From positions 464,612-528,611 of the forward strand of contig NW_019773748.1 of assembly GCF_001039355.2 (NCBI RefSeq): a stretch of 64,000 nt of DNA, written 5' to 3'. The notes under the pieces are model-generated. The model made no database searches. It worked only from the letters and a program-made list of their open reading frames with translations, and was not told the DNA's origin. Both the position numbers and the translations under genes were made by a program. The stretch is from Lingula anatina (Eukaryota > Brachiopoda > Lingulata > Lingulida > Lingulidae). Shown piece after piece: positions 37,100-50,052 of the stretch; within the stretch, counting starts at the first letter, position 1; the number at the start of each line of letters is the position of its first letter.

Positions 37100-37980
37100 A
37101 TGAACTTGATTGAGGATGAGGTCCACTTTGTCTTGATATGCCCTCTATACGTATTTTGTTTAATATGTTATTCATGAAAGAGATCATGAGAGATTATTTT
37201 AATTTGTCAAATCGTGATCTTATTCTTTTTATATTCAAATAATTGAATAATGTGGGTAAAATTGGTTTTCCACTTCTTATTTGCATTTTTCCTTTACTAC
37301 AAGATTATTTTGGAACAGTTGCAGCATTAAAATTTAAAATAAATAGCAATCTGAAAGAAGAATTTTGCATTATTATTAAATGATGATAGGAATTTTGGAT
37401 TAAGAGATTAGTTAAATACTGAGTAGTGATATTGTCAGTCAATTTATGTAGAATCTGATTATATGATTGAAAATACGATTGAATTCTTGGCTTTGCACTG
37501 GGCAGTTTCACATTTGTGCCAAGTGCCTTTTTTGGACTCCATTGTACAGTGGTAAAAGTTCTTCCACGAAAGTTTTTAATCAGACTCTGTATGGTGCTGC
37601 TATCTGCTGGTGCTATCGGCAACGAATTAGTTTGCTTTTGTTTCTGAGTGAATCTACCGTCTAAAATCACTATTTCTGAAAATATGTGCGTTTTGCTGAG
37701 GGTAGGCTAGGCAATACACGGCAAACTTCTTAGTACGTGTGTACAACAGAATTTTTTTAAAAACCCTAGCGATATTTGGTCAGGAGTTGCTTGAAACATA
37801 GTACAGCGTTGCTGTCTATCGGCATCAGGCCGTTAGTTTGTCAATTATCACGAATTACCCACGAATCGCGAACCCATTCATTTTCCTCTGGCAATCTAGC
37901 AACTCATTAAAAGTGCACGCATGTGCAGTGGGCTAAGCGTGACGTCATGCAGTGCATTTCTGGGGATGGCGTTTTATGTG
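37100..37980. other. Spacer between LINE and Gypsy fragments
   Basis: No supported gene. About 37240-37980 has short open frames but no recognisable product. Confidence 0.5.
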
Positions 37981-37987
37981 GAGTAAT

Positions 37988-40900
37988 TTACATAACGATT
38001 GAATAATTTGAGATAAAAAAATTATTTCCACGATCAGAAACGATATATGACGGACAACCATATCTTGTAAACACTTCTCTATAAAAAGCCTTAGCTATTT
38101 CTTCAGCTTTTTGAGTTTTCAAAGGTATTGCTTCAACAAAATTGGAAAAAGAGCATGTTACTAACAAAATATACTTATATCCTTCTTTTGATTTTATCAA
38201 AGGACCTAAAATGTCCATGTGCATTCTTTCAAACACACCTGCAATTGGTAAAGGGTTCAAAGGTGCTGGAGCATCTCTGCGCAATTGTTTAACCTTTTGA
38301 CACACTTCACATGATTTTACATACTCCATGACGTCTTTATAAAGTGACTTTCCAAAATACTTATTCCTAATGGAGGCAAATGTTCTATCACAACCTTGAT
38401 GACCAACGGCTGTTAATGTGTCGTGATATGCATGTAAAACATCACTTCTTAGTGTTACTGGAATTGCTAATTGTCTTATTATTCTCATCTTTTCTGGCAT
38501 TTCCCGTGTACGAGGTTGGTACAGATGATACAAAACATCATCTATCATTACATATTGCTCTGATTCTGCAAAGATTTTACGCGCTTGTTTTAAGTCACTA
38601 GGTAAATCATTTTGTTCTAGGTAACGTATTATATCTTGAAACTCAGGGCATTCGCGTTGATCTTGTTTTAATTTCTCTTTATCGTTTACATTTGTAACAT
38701 CAACACTGTTCATGTTATCATATTCACTTAAGCTATGTTCAATTCTTTTATCTGTTTGTTTTGGTAAGAAAAGTTTAGCTTGGGTCCGATGTTTATCTTG
38801 ACACATAGCAATATGACCTTTTCTTAACTGACTATTGTTGTTAATTGTCTCAATGTTATTCGCTGAATCATATTCACGTCTAGATAATGCGTCAGCTGGA
38901 TTTGTTTTTCAAGGTCTGTGAATTATTTCAAAATAATGACCATCTGTTAGTCCTGCCAGATGTATGTTTAACATTTTGTAACCAAGAAATCGCTTTATTA
39001 TCTGTATACCACTTATACTCTTCAGTCTCCCCTCCTTGCCAGGGGCGCAACCTAGGCTGAGTACCTTTCCCACTAGCTCACTTACTAACTCATTGGCTGA
39101 GCGCGGCTGCTTTTCTTAAGTCTTACTGCCTTTTGCGACCCAACCGGCCGGTGACCCAGTCGATAGCGATTACTCAATCCCGTAGAGCTTACCAGCTCCC
39201 AGGGAGCAACCGACGGTCTGATCCCGGTCCCACTGCCATGGGTTATCGGAACTTTGACCGTTTTCACCAGCCTTGCCTGTTCACCACCGTGTTGGAACCG
39301 CATCAACAACGCGTAGCTAGACGAGGACTGTCGTCTCTGTACCACTCAGTGAACGCTTATTTCACACTGAGCCGACTAGACGATGCCACAGTATCCTGCT
39401 AATTCAGGATTCGAGACACAGTGGGCCTTCAGTCCTCTCCCACAGCACTATACCACTTCTTTAATGTTCCCCTACAGCCTTTCGACTCCACTGCCGCCTG
39501 TTCAAAGCAGAGCTCCGGGGAGCCTATCCCCCTCGCCTACTTTGAAATGGTTGTTGGACAAATATTGTTCAAATTGCTTTTTCCCTTCAAGAACTGCTAA
39601 ACATTCTAACTCGTGAATTGTGTAGTTCTTTTCCGACTTGTTTAAAGACCTCCCTCCATACGCAATAACCCTATCTTGATTGTTGTCATTCTTTTGACCT
39701 AAAATGTAACCTATAGCGGAAGTGGATGCGCCCGTCGTTAATGTAAACTCGCGCGACGTATATGGATAAGCCGATAATGGTGGTGACATTAACGCTTCTT
39801 GTAGTGTTTGAAATGCCGCTTCACATTCTGGACTCCATAAGAATTGTACGTCTTTCCGCAAAAGTTTATTTAAGGGATTTGCTATTTTACTGAAACCTTT
39901 TATAAATTTTCTGTAGAAGTTACACAATCCTAAAATAACTTCTGGCGTTTCTTATAGCTTTTGGCGTTGGAAATGATTTTATAGCTTCAAGATTTTTCTC
40001 ATCTGGTCTTATTCCATTTTTATCTATTACATGACCAAAATATTTAGCATTTGTTGTTGCAAACTTACATTTTAATGGCTTAAGTCTGAGATTCGTAGAT
40101 CTTAATTTTTGGAATACTTGATTTAAATGTTTTAAATGTTCATCAAATGTTTTACTCATAACCAAAATATCGTCGATGTATATAAGTATTGTTTTCCAAT
40201 TCATGTCTCTAAAAATGTGGCTCATTAATGCCTGGAAACAAACAACGGCGTTACGTAGGTCAGAATTGGAAGTGACCGTGGTGTGTGATGAATGCAGTCT
40301 TGTGTTTAGTTTCAGGGTCAAGTGGTAATTGCCAGTATGCGCCTGTCATATCTAAACTAGAGAAATATCTAGCACCTGACGTACCTATCGTTTCAAAAAT
40401 GTCTCCTAAACGTGGGAGTGGCCAGTGCATGGGATTTGTGACTTTGTTCAACTTCCGGTAATCAATGGCGATTCTGTATTCTCCATTCTACTTTTTACTT
40501 TTACCACTGGACTTCTGTACTCACTTATGCTTTCTTCAATTATACCGTGTTGTAACATTTCGTCTACTTGCTTGACAATTTGATTTTTTAACTTTGGTGA
40601 CGTATGATAAAATGTTTGTTTCACAGGGATATCATTTATTGTGTCAATTCTATGCTGATACATATTTGCTGTGCCTAACGTAGCAAAAACATCACGATTA
40701 CCTCCTAGCAATATTTTCAACTGTTGTTTCTGATCCTCACTTATGTCTGAATCGGCAAAGTTTATATTTAATTCATCTGCATTCCATGCTTCTTGATCCG
40801 ATAACCTATCACCTTTTTGTACTTTGTCTCCTTCTGACATTTCATTTAAAACACTGACGCTTGCTTGACTCACTGAACTTGCAACAGCTAATATTGTTCT

Positions 40901-41700
40901 TTTGGGGATGAAAATACTTTAATCGTTAGGATTCATTATTCTGTAAGAAGATTTATTTTTATCAATGGAAACCAAACATTTTGCTCCAATAATTTTTTCT
41001 TGGACTCAAGCTTTCGTATTGGCTCTAATAAAGCTACTGAGACTACAGATGAAAAATGTGATATTTTCACTGGTATTAAGCATTCACATCTGCGTGGAAT
41101 AAATTCTGATTTAAAGTTACGCACTAAACCTAATAAAGGTGGACTATACAATGGTAAGAGCAAATCATAATCAGACAATGCCATGCTATCAGACGATAAA
41201 TCAATTTTTACTTTGTGTTTTCTTAAGAAATCTGTGCCTAATATCAAACCTCTTGGCAACTGACTAAATACGTGAACTTAATGTTCATTTCACCAAAGCA
41301 AAGTGGTAACTCCACTTTTCCAAGAACATAAATCACAGATCCATCAACAACTGAAACTTCTTTTAATGACGGTTTTTCATATGCATTTCGATCTTTTTTT
41401 CCTAATTTTGATAAAAGAGATTCTGATACACAGGATATGACGGCACCTGTGTCAACCAAAGCATTGCCATGTTGTTTGTCTATTTGAATTGGTATTAGAT
41501 TATTAGCTTGGAAATCGAAAATAATAGAATTTGGCACTTTTCTATCTTCAATTTTGTTATAAAACCCTTTTCTTTTTCTTAGCCGTTTGTTTACACGTGC
41601 AGCATGACAGACTTCTGTTATGTGTCCTATTTTAGCACAACAATTACATTTAAAATTGCAAACAAAACAATTAGGTCTAAGATCGGAGTCTACGCTCCTG
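37988..41700 (-). mobile_element. Gypsy-type LTR retrotransposon pol, truncated at both ends and interrupted
   Basis: Minus-strand order: zinc knuckle of Gag (C-x2-C-x4-H-x4-C, about 41600-41640); aspartic protease (ALVDTGA, about 41440); reverse transcriptase (FSSLDMTGAYWQLPL, then YIDDILVMSK, about 40450-39960); RNase H start (39927-39541); a GC-rich insertion; RNase H remainder (YTDNKAISWL, about 39010, then NPADALSRR); integrase (38806-37988) with H-H-C-C zinc site, first catalytic Asp in MDILGPL and second in SDRGN. It stops before the catalytic Glu. Several frameshifts are present. No LTR was recognised on either side. Inactive remnant. Confidence 0.9.
39015..39537. mobile_element. ~0.52-kb GC-rich insertion inside the Gypsy RNase H gene, family unknown
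   Basis: The RNase H frame stops after QYLSNNHFK at about 39541 and resumes with YTDNKAISWL at about 39010; the insert between is clearly richer in G and C than the element. On the minus strand it begins GGCGAGGGGGATAGG and ends near GGCAAGGAGGGGAGACTG. Long open frames on both strands have no match that I know. No clear terminal inverted repeat; the target duplication is unresolved (AAGT on both sides is a candidate). Confidence 0.75.
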
Positions 41701-41859
41701 CTGGCGTCATCACCATAACTGTAGAGCCGTTCTGCTTGCCTCGGTAGAGCGGGGGTCGGTTTTTTCCTCCACCACTTGTTATAGTGAATAATAACGACAA
41801 CAGTCTGGAGCTTTCGAACGTTTATTCACCGACTAACTTTTCACACAATTTCACATGTA

Positions 41860-43330
41860 TTTAAACTCTATTTCTGCGTACTGATCATGCATTTACTTGT
41901 TTTCTTTTCATTGTCTTTGCGTGATTACAAAATATTTTCCATTCGAATGTTGCAAGTCACCATGCAACATTTCCTCATTAGGTAATCCCTAAGAGACTTG
42001 TTTTCAAAATGGCGGGAACCACTTAATTTCCGTCGATGACTCATTCAAAGGAAAAATGCACAGTTTCATTTTCTGCGACACGGAGTGTAGTTTTTCTAAG
42101 AAATATCCAAAGGAGGCTCCAGTTAAGCTTTATGGGTTACCCTATTAGGTAATCCCTAAGAGACTTGTTTTCAATTAAAGATATCTAAAATAATATTTGA
42201 ATTACTCATGCTTGGACCTTATCCAAAACTCAGTTATGATGCGATAAACAGATGACCGAAATTAAAATATATTATGAATTTAACCAAACACATAACTGTT
42301 TCTGACTTTGACCTTTTCCATCTTTTTCTGACACTTAAAACATGTTCTACACTTGTTGACTCTTGATGAAACTTAACTTACACTCAATAACTCCCTATCC
42401 TTTAACTCGTTTGATTCCGTTTTACTGTAATTTAAGCAATTGTAAATCACGACGGAAAGCACTTGTCAACAGAAAAGCACCGGGCAAGTTAGACATTAAC
42501 TGTACCGTATGTTTATACATTATAATTGATTTGTCGATGGCATTTGATCGAATTCAAACCAAGAAGTCTATCTCTTATAGAAAAGACTAGCAGGAGAGAC
42601 GAAAACAGTGTTCAAACATCTGCGCAAGTGCAGAAGTTGTGTCAGCAAAGAAATAAAATACTAACATTACTTTTTTTCCGAGTTGAGAACACATCCATAA
42701 AAGCGTCTCGCCGGTGATACAGACACACTGGGCTTTTAAGGTGTGGCTTGCAATTTACCGTGTCTGTGACAATATGGTGATTTCATGCATGTAGACTATC
42801 ATGAATTTAGATGAAATATTGAGGAAATGGAAACACATTGCTTTTATTCGTGAAAATGCCTAATAAGAGTTGTACGCATAATCGAGATCTGCCAGAGTGG
42901 ACGGCTGACATCGGAGACAGAACCTTCCAACTGCTTTGTCGTACATGTAAATGTCATTTCTGTGTCTTTCTGGTGCTGTGAGTGATATTTGTCTGTTATT
43001 ATGACTAAACCCTATGTTATGCAGCCAGCGTGTTGCAAGGTCTTTCTTCCAGGAAAATTATTATTGCCTCAAGATGGTGGAAACCACGAAATTGCCGTCG
43101 ATGACTCATTCAAAGGAAAAAAGCACAGTTTCGTTTTCCTGCGACACGGAGTGTAGTTTTTCTGAGAAATATCCAAAGGAGGCTCCAGTTAAGCTTTATG
43201 GGTTAAGGTAATCCCTAAGAGACTTGTTTTCAATTAAAGATATCTAAAATATTATTTGAATTACCCATACTAGGACCTTATCCAAAACTCAGTTATCATG
43301 TGATAAACAGATGACCGAAATTAAAATATA
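41860..43330 (+). repeat. Dispersed repeat carrying two broken copies of a Cys/His-rich frame
   Basis: This 1.5-kb stretch matches 50590-51630 in several long segments (gatcatgcatttacttg, catgcttggaccttatcc, cgatggcatttgatcgaatt, ccagcgtgttgcaaggtc). Two partial copies of the reading frame seen whole at 51.4-51.9 kb lie at about 42010-42148 and 43014-43211. Both stop just after PVKLYG. The segment taatccctaagagacttg recurs at 41984, 42150 and 43208, so the region is itself built of internal repeats. Confidence 0.75.
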
Positions 43331-43350
43331 TTAAGCCTCGGTCACAACTG

Positions 43351-43720
43351 GACGCACGAATTTCAGGATCGTACGTCCCCTGCGATTTTTGGGTGTTGTG
43401 GAGGCCGTGGAGGTCATAGAGGTAGAGGAAAGTCTGCCTTGCGAGTCGCAAGGGCCACATGAGGTGTCCTTTCAAGCAGGGACGCTAATTGCAAATTGTA
43501 CTCATTTCTTGATTTTGTCTTGCTTCCTGTGTACGGACGCACGAATTTCAGGATCGTACGTCCCCTGCGATTTTTGGGTGTTGTGGAGGCCGTGGAGGTC
43601 ATAGAGGTAGAGGAAAGTCTGCCTTGCGAGTCGCAAGGGCCACATGAGGTGTCCTTTCAAGCAGGGACGCTAATTGCAAATTGTACTCATTTCTTGATTT
43701 TGTCTTGCTTCCTGTGTACG
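43351..43720. repeat. 185-bp tandem duplication
   Basis: Two adjacent, virtually identical 185-bp units, 43351-43535 and 43536-43720, beginning gacgcacgaatttcaggatc and ending cttgcttcctgtgtac. Identity suggests a very recent event or an assembly repeat. Open frames here read through both units because of the duplication and are not evidence of a gene. Confidence 0.95.
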
Positions 43721-44000
43721 TGGCACACACCACTTACGAAGGGAATGCAACTCACGGCGAAAGTAGTGCCCTTTTGCGTCCGTTTTGCTTCACACTTAAA
43801 AAACATGTTCAACACTTGTTGACTCTTGATGAAACTTAACTTACACTCAATAACTCCCTTTCCTTTTACTCGTTTGATTCCGTTTTAATTGTTATCTGCA
43901 ATTAGTGAAAGTGTAAGTCATTTGCTTTACAACAGTATTTCTTAGGTAAATAGGTCTACTGGGTGCGCCGTTGATAACTTTAACAATCTTCCCACAAAAG

Positions 44001-44213
44001 ACCCCATTCCCATAGACATTTAGATCAATCTATCTCCCTGGGGAGTCTCACTAGATTGGTGTCAGCTTAACCGGCTTAAATGTCTGTCCCGCCTACTTTA
44101 AGCTGTAAAGGGGTAATTAACTGGCGTGGGCGCTCGGCTGACAGGAATTTAGCGTGTACCCCCAGAGAGTTACGTTGATCCAGATGGGTCGACCTAAATC
44201 TCTGAGAATGCAG
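44001..44213. repeat. MITE-like 'GATCGATCT' repeat, copy B
   Basis: Opposite orientation to copies C and D. It runs from accccattcccatagac to taaatctctgagaatgcag, with the family blocks gggagtctcactagatt, gtcccgcctac, gggtaattaac and gctcggctgacag between. Imperfect terminal inverted repeats. Confidence 0.8.
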
Positions 44214-44440
44214 TCTTAGTTCGACAAAGCTAATAACTCCCTGTACTATGCCAGTAAAATAAATAACTTAGGAAATTAATCGTCCAAAAAATCTCTCTCT
44301 CTCTGTTTTAGGATCCTGTATCCTGATATCCTGCAGCTTTGTGATTATAAAAAGTAACTAGAGGATCAGCTGAACCACCAGCTGGAGTAAGGGCATTCGT
44401 ATGGAACCCCCCCCCCCCCCCAAAAAAAAAAATAAATAAA

Positions 44441-44471
<31 letters not shown>

Positions 44472-44815
44472 AAATAAATAAATAAGGGGGACACCTCCAC
44501 CAATGCTGTGCTTGGCAAACTCTACAAGGTGCAATAAACCAGAATTCTCAAAATATGCCAAAAAAGAGAAAAACTTTATTACCTTTGTAAAAATGGTCTG
44601 ATCAAGCCAATTTTCGAACTCCGCCTATATTTTCATAACATTAATTACTCCTGTGATTTTCAAGACAATGAGCCAATTGGTTTTCCTTGAAATGCGTTAT
44701 CAGTGTTGCATATATGCTAAAAAAGACGGGAAAACAGCATTACTTTTGAAAAAACGGCCCGATCGTGCTGATTTTCAAACTGTATTTTATGAATAAACAT
44801 CAGTTCCATAAGGTT

Positions 44816-45779
44816 CAGGCCTTCCCAACTACCAGACTCGGCACCTACGGGTCCAGAATAAACCGGTATATCTGACCACACTACCCGTTTTCAAGGTGTG
44901 TGTCAGATCGCATAAAAGAGTATCATACCCTATCACAAATTCTGTAAGCCTACCTGTCATCCGGGTATCGCGCCTCGTTTTCGTCAAGTAGGAGTCGCAT
45001 GAATACAACAGACGACTCCCTCAATCAGGGGGTGGAAACGCGCTACTTATATGATTAAGACGAGCCTAGCCGTCAGTACCGGTTATTGTTTTGTGACCTT
45101 GAGGAGCAATTAGGTTTGGTCGTTGCGGCACGCATCAACAGTAGTTGAACTACCACACCTGGGTCTTTTGTTTTTGACAACTGTTCACTCGTCATCGAGG
45201 CGCTTGTTCAAGACTACAGGCTGATATCTACTAGTACTACCAGTGGCTTCATTAGTAACGTTCCCACAATACTTAAGTTTTCTGTCCGTGCGTACAAACC
45301 CTGAAAAAGGACAGCCTCGCTGACGAGAACAATGGACGTTTCTCACCCCTCTCTAGGATTACCCCTGCCCTCAATCTCGTCCATCCCGGTAGTCACGAAA
45401 ATATTTAACCCCCGACAGAATATGCTTCTGCTATCAAAATTAAGTCTACTTTTCTAAATTAATATATAAGTTTGCAAGTTCTTATTTACAAAACATCATT
45501 GGCTATGTCCGAACCTAAATTTTATGTTAAAAATTGCGGTACTGTCAGATTTTAGTATAAACAGAGAAAATTGCAGCAGCGCATGAATCTAGATGAGATG
45601 CACTACTTTCCAACCCCGCTTAGGATCATTGCTATCACATCGCGCACCAGGCAAAATCGGTGTGGTGGCTGATACCCTGTAATGCGATCTGACACACACC
45701 TTGAAAACGGGTAGTGTGGTCTGATAAACCGGTTTATACTGGACCCGTAGGTGCCGAGTCTGGTAGTTGGGAAGGCCTG
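44816..45779. mobile_element. 964-bp foldback element, same family as 2101-2417, with 5-bp target duplication
   Basis: It begins CAGGCCTTCCCAACTACC and ends with the matching reverse complement; the inverted arms extend about 130 bp inward (through acccgttttcaaggtgtg). It is flanked by AGGTT at 44811-44815 and 45780-45784. The termini match the 317-bp element at 2101, so the shorter one looks like an internal-deletion derivative or sibling. No transposase seen in the middle. Confidence 0.9.
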
Positions 45780-46350
45780 AGGTTGAAGACAACAGATAAA
45801 ACCGTTTTCCACTTATTGTGGTATCTCTGAAAGTGCATGGCGACGGCAGACAGCTACGGTGACGACAGAGGCAGGTGAAAGCTAGTACTATAAAGCAGTG
45901 TACTATACATATATATTGACAGACAGAGACCAGGAGTGACTACTTTTCACTGTCCAGATATTGTGGCACCGATCACTGTCTCTCCCAAGCATTTCTCGGT
46001 TGACCTAGTTTTTAACACTTCAGTGTATGTGGTAGTCTGCCTGCGAGTGCATTTTGCGGGCTCTTTTACAAGTCAAGCATACATTGTTAATTATAGGCTT
46101 CATTATTTGTTTACTCAAAAAAGGTCGTCTGAGCTATATTTATATCACACTTTTCCTTGTTACAACCTCAACAAGACAATTATGCGCCACAAAAAATGTT
46201 GAAAAATCTGTTCCAAATAACGTTAAATGCACCAAATTGCACTTTGATATTAAAATTTTTCCAGGGGAGATTGCCCCCAACCCCCAAGTCTTGCTGGTAC
46301 CCTAAATTACCCTGTCAACTTGCAGACATTGAAACTCAGGGGTAACACTG

Positions 46351-46655
46351 GCCAGTTTTAAAGATATAGGCCTAAGAGAGCGAAAATATGCAAAGTTTAG
46401 TTCATGGTGAAAAGTAGGTCAAATGTCAATAGGACGATCACGGTTAGATTGCCAGTATATGATTTCCTATTCAAATTCAAAAGTAACTACGGGCGTATCT
46501 CTGCCAGTTTTGGAAATATAGGGGACAGAAAACTTGTAAAGTTCAGCTCATGGTGAAAAGAAGGTGAAAGGTCAATTTCAAGATCACAGTAAGATTGCAA
46601 TTATATGAATTCCTATTCAAGTTCAATAGTAACTATGGTCATATCTCTGCTAAAT
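46351..46655. repeat. 152-bp tandem pair
   Basis: Two diverged units start gccagtttt at 46351 and 46503 and share 'agttcatggtgaaaag' / 'agctcatggtgaaaag' and 'tcctattcaa'. Part of a third related unit is at about 53525-53575. Confidence 0.75.
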
Positions 46656-48506
46656 TTAGAGTATTTCACATTTTAACTTCACTGAATATTACGACATTGT
46701 ACTTTTTGATATAGCGCAACTCCTAAACCATATCGATCAACAAAAAAAACGGATACCACCTCCAGTGTAGTGCTTAACAAGGTCTACAAAATGCAAAAAT
46801 CAAGATTTCTCTAATACATACTGTACGGTTCCAGAATTAGAGAGAGTTTTCAATTTTGGCATCTAACGGCCGCTTCTCCCATGAAAATGCACCGATTGAC
46901 CCCAAACTCCCGAAGGTGAAAGCAGTCCCTAATTGTTTCCCCTCATTGTAATATGAGAGCTTAGGTCTGTGTAGTTTCTGAAAATTAGCACAAACAAATG
47001 TTTTTTTTTTTTGCAAAAAAAAAAAATCCCTTTTTAAAAAAAAATTGGCCCGTTTGAAATAAAGGTCAAAGGTAAAATCCAAGGGCATATTTGGAATCTT
47101 CACATATGACTTTTGATCAGACTTCTACAGTAATTTTTCCCATAATTCCTTTAGTGTGGGAGATATTTGGCATTGAATTTTCAAAAAATTTGACAAGGGT
47201 GCGTTTCAACCACCGTCACGCCCAGGCCAATACACCGAACGAGACACCGAAAAAAAAAAAAATTAGGGGGTTCAAGTTGAGATTACATGTGACCTAAATC
47301 CAAGAGATGACGGCAGGGGCCCTTACGGTCTAGGAGGAGAAGCGGTAACAGTGACTTGTATCCGGCGCCAGAGCCCGTGTAACAGTAATCCAAGTCCCCC
47401 ATGGTTGTCCGTAGGACTAACGTTACTTGGGAATAGTAGTCCTACAGGGACTTAGGTTCCTGGCTCATAATTAGAGTAGGTAGGACTTGCATTACTGTCG
47501 GACTTTTATCCCTGTTACACCTATGACAGTAATGTAAGTCCGGCCATTTGAAAGTCCTATCCTTACGCAATAATAATGATACAACTATAAATGTATATGA
47601 AATCCTTCTGGTGAGCCATATATCAGACAAAAAAATACAGGTTTGCAAGTTTAGCTCGTCTGTGTAGTGGTTAGCGTGCCAGTCCGTAAGATGTGTATCC
47701 AGGAATGGTTCTGTTACATCTTTGGGTTCGATACCTACCTTTGACATGACCTTATCCCCCCTTTATTACTTGTAGCAAAATGTATAATGGTGTTTTTAAT
47801 GTCTAATATGTGTTCGAAATGCCGTGCTCATTACATTTACAACTATTTTTTTTGTTTTGCTTTTTAAGTTTCAAAGCACCAAAACAGCAAACGGATATTA
47901 CAGAACATTATATACATATATTGCAATTTTCAATTTCTAAACTGTCTTGATTTGTCTTAAATCTTAGCCCATACTTTCCAAGAGCAAATTTCCATCGAGT
48001 TTGAGGTTATTTTTTCAATTTCTGCTAGTGTAAACCGAAAAAAAAATCTAAGAACGGAGATCCCCCGTTTTGTGTAAAGTGATTTTTCTCTTAGGAATAC
48101 GATTTTCAAAAAGAGAGAGAGACAAAATAAGAATTTAGACGCAAAACACAAAAGGTACACCCCAGTAGAAAAGGAGAAATAATATACATATACCTCAAAG
48201 GAGAAAAATAAGGGATGCCTTTGGATGGTAGGCCTACCTTATTTTGTTAAAAAATATCGGGCAAACCAGGCTCATACATATTGAGGGAGGAGTACGTCAA
48301 AAATATGCGTTAACACATGTAAAAATGTGCGTTTACTAGATGAAAAACACACATAAAATAAATAAATTGTTTTTGTTACTTCATAAATATGCATATAAAC
48401 TGCCTATCGGAAAATAAAAACATTGTGAAATATAAAGATGAAATGTCATATAAATAGAATAAAGCAAACGTTTATTATATCTTTAAAACTAGTATGTCTC
48501 TATATC

Positions 48507-49927
48507 TTTTTTGTTTCATCTATGCGGATGATACTTCCCTCTTTATGCCCTCGCGTCGGGGTGAGGTCGATTCACACGATATATTACAAGGTGACCTACG
48601 TACCATCGAAATTGGTCCAATAAATGGAAACTGAATTTTAAACCGGCAAAGTGCCGCGAAATTATATTCGGCAAAGAAAATAATACTAATACATACCCTG
48701 GATTGTATATTAACAATACCATGATACCCAGGTCTAAGAGCCATAAACACCTGGGACTAGTACTTGATCCAAAACTAAAATTCAACGACCATATTGGTTT
48801 TGTTTGCGAAAAGGTTCAACGGGCTTTAAATGCCCTAAAACCTCTATACTGCAAAGTTAGGTCCAAACTCTTAAATGTTATATATAATGCATTTACCCAA
48901 TCACAATTTGATTACTGTGACATCTTCTATCATAACTCACTCCAGAAGAAATTATAGAAACTATCGTCTCTTCAATACCTAGCCGGCATAATAGTACTGG
49001 GAGCCTTACCTAGCTCTTGGACCTCCAAAATATTTGAACAACTAAATTGGATTTCTCTATTTGATACATGTAGAAGAAAAATGCATGCTCAAAAAATTAT
49101 GTTTTCAGTTATGGCGAATATGATCCCCTCCTATGTTTCTGATATATTCCACCCATTCAGAAACCCTTTTCCAATCATAACCCGAGAAAATAACAAAAGA
49201 GACTTTAAACTTCCTTCTTGATACCCCCGTACCTCAGTTAACTATTTTCTAATGTATTCATGAGATCAACTCTCCTCCTCCACTAAACCTTTACCTTCAA
49301 TCTCATCTTTCAAGAACTCTATAAAAAATCACCTCATTGCTGGGTCGCTTTCAACAACAACAACACTAAACTTGGACAGAAATCAAGAAAAAGTTCTTAA
49401 CAGAGCGAGGGTCGGGTGTTTATTTAGAGCAGAATTGTTTAGGCATAATTGGACTACTATTGACACATCACACTGCACCTGCAGTGCCCTTGATATTCCT
49501 CTGCATTTCTTTTTCAGATGCCCCTCACTCAATTAAAGGTATCCTCCCCTTTACCAAAAAATAAATGAAATATTACATGAACGTAAGACCTCTTTTAAAA
49601 CACAAAAAGAAAAGTTTTCACTATTTCTCTATGGTCGTGGATGTCTATCAACTACCCAAAATGAAATGATCTTTGAAACCATTGCAAATTTTCTACTCGA
49701 AAACCTTCACATAACTCAAAGAGTACCATCTTTTCTCTGCTTGACCTAATTTATTTCATTTAATGATTTCATATAATTTTCTTTTCTATTAAAGTAATCC
49801 AAATTGTATTTAGTTGTGTTGTATACGTAAATTAGTTACGATCCTTTTCTTCTCCCTATTATTTTCTTTCTTTCTGTATTTAAATATTTCTGGTAACTTT
49901 TGTGTTCCAAAACTGAAATCTTTGAAG

Positions 49928-49969
<42 letters not shown>

Positions 49970-50052
49970 TGTTGCATATACGTATTCATTTGTTTTATTT
50001 ACTTATTTAATTTTGTGGAGAGCATCTAATGCTTATAAACATTGTTTAAAAA
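48507..50052 (+). mobile_element. 5'-truncated LINE inserted in repeat Y
   Basis: It begins just before IYADDTSLF (catalytic YADD, about 48528-48542), continues in reverse-transcriptase order (PAKCREIIFG, HKHLGLVLDPKLKFNDH), and ends with a zinc-type motif CTCSALDIPLHFFFRC near 49480-49520. Stops at about 48955 and elsewhere break the frame. A (TA)n run lies near its 3' end (49929-49967). The inverted sister repeat at 57.9 kb has no insert at this point, which fixes both junctions to within a few bases. Confidence 0.88.
49929..49967. repeat. (TA)n microsatellite
   Basis: About 39 bases of TA near the LINE 3' end. Confidence 0.95.

Larger units (their letters stand above)
44355..47367. repeat. 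Host repeat 'X', left part, with nested insertions
   Basis: The sequence starts near aactagaggatcagctg, includes a 964-bp foldback (44816-45779), a 152-bp tandem pair (46351-46655), and ends at gtgacttgtatccggcg. A short, internally deleted relative at 53345-53745 shares both its beginning and its end. The sequence resumes after 50308. No coding frame supported. Confidence 0.65.

Noticed and set aside
39085-39402. Overlapping 85-90 codon frames on both strands at 39.1-39.4 kb
   Set aside because: They lie in the GC-rich insert in the Gypsy RNase H gene; stop codons are rarer at high GC, and neither product resembles a known family.
42480-42590. KAPGKLDI ... IDLSMAFDRI, resembling LINE reverse-transcriptase motifs
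   Set aside because: Too short, spacing between the two motifs is wrong for a reverse transcriptase, and the same sequence recurs in a non-LINE repeat at 50.9 kb; probably coincidence.
43389-43822. Open frames with Val/Glu-rich repeats (VVEAVEVIEVEE) at 43.4-43.8 kb
   Set aside because: The repeat arises from the 185-bp tandem duplication; no independent coding evidence.
44400-44485. Poly-C/poly-A/(AAAT)n stretch as a possible retroelement tail
   Set aside because: Simple low-complexity sequence inside repeat X with no adjoining retroelement end.
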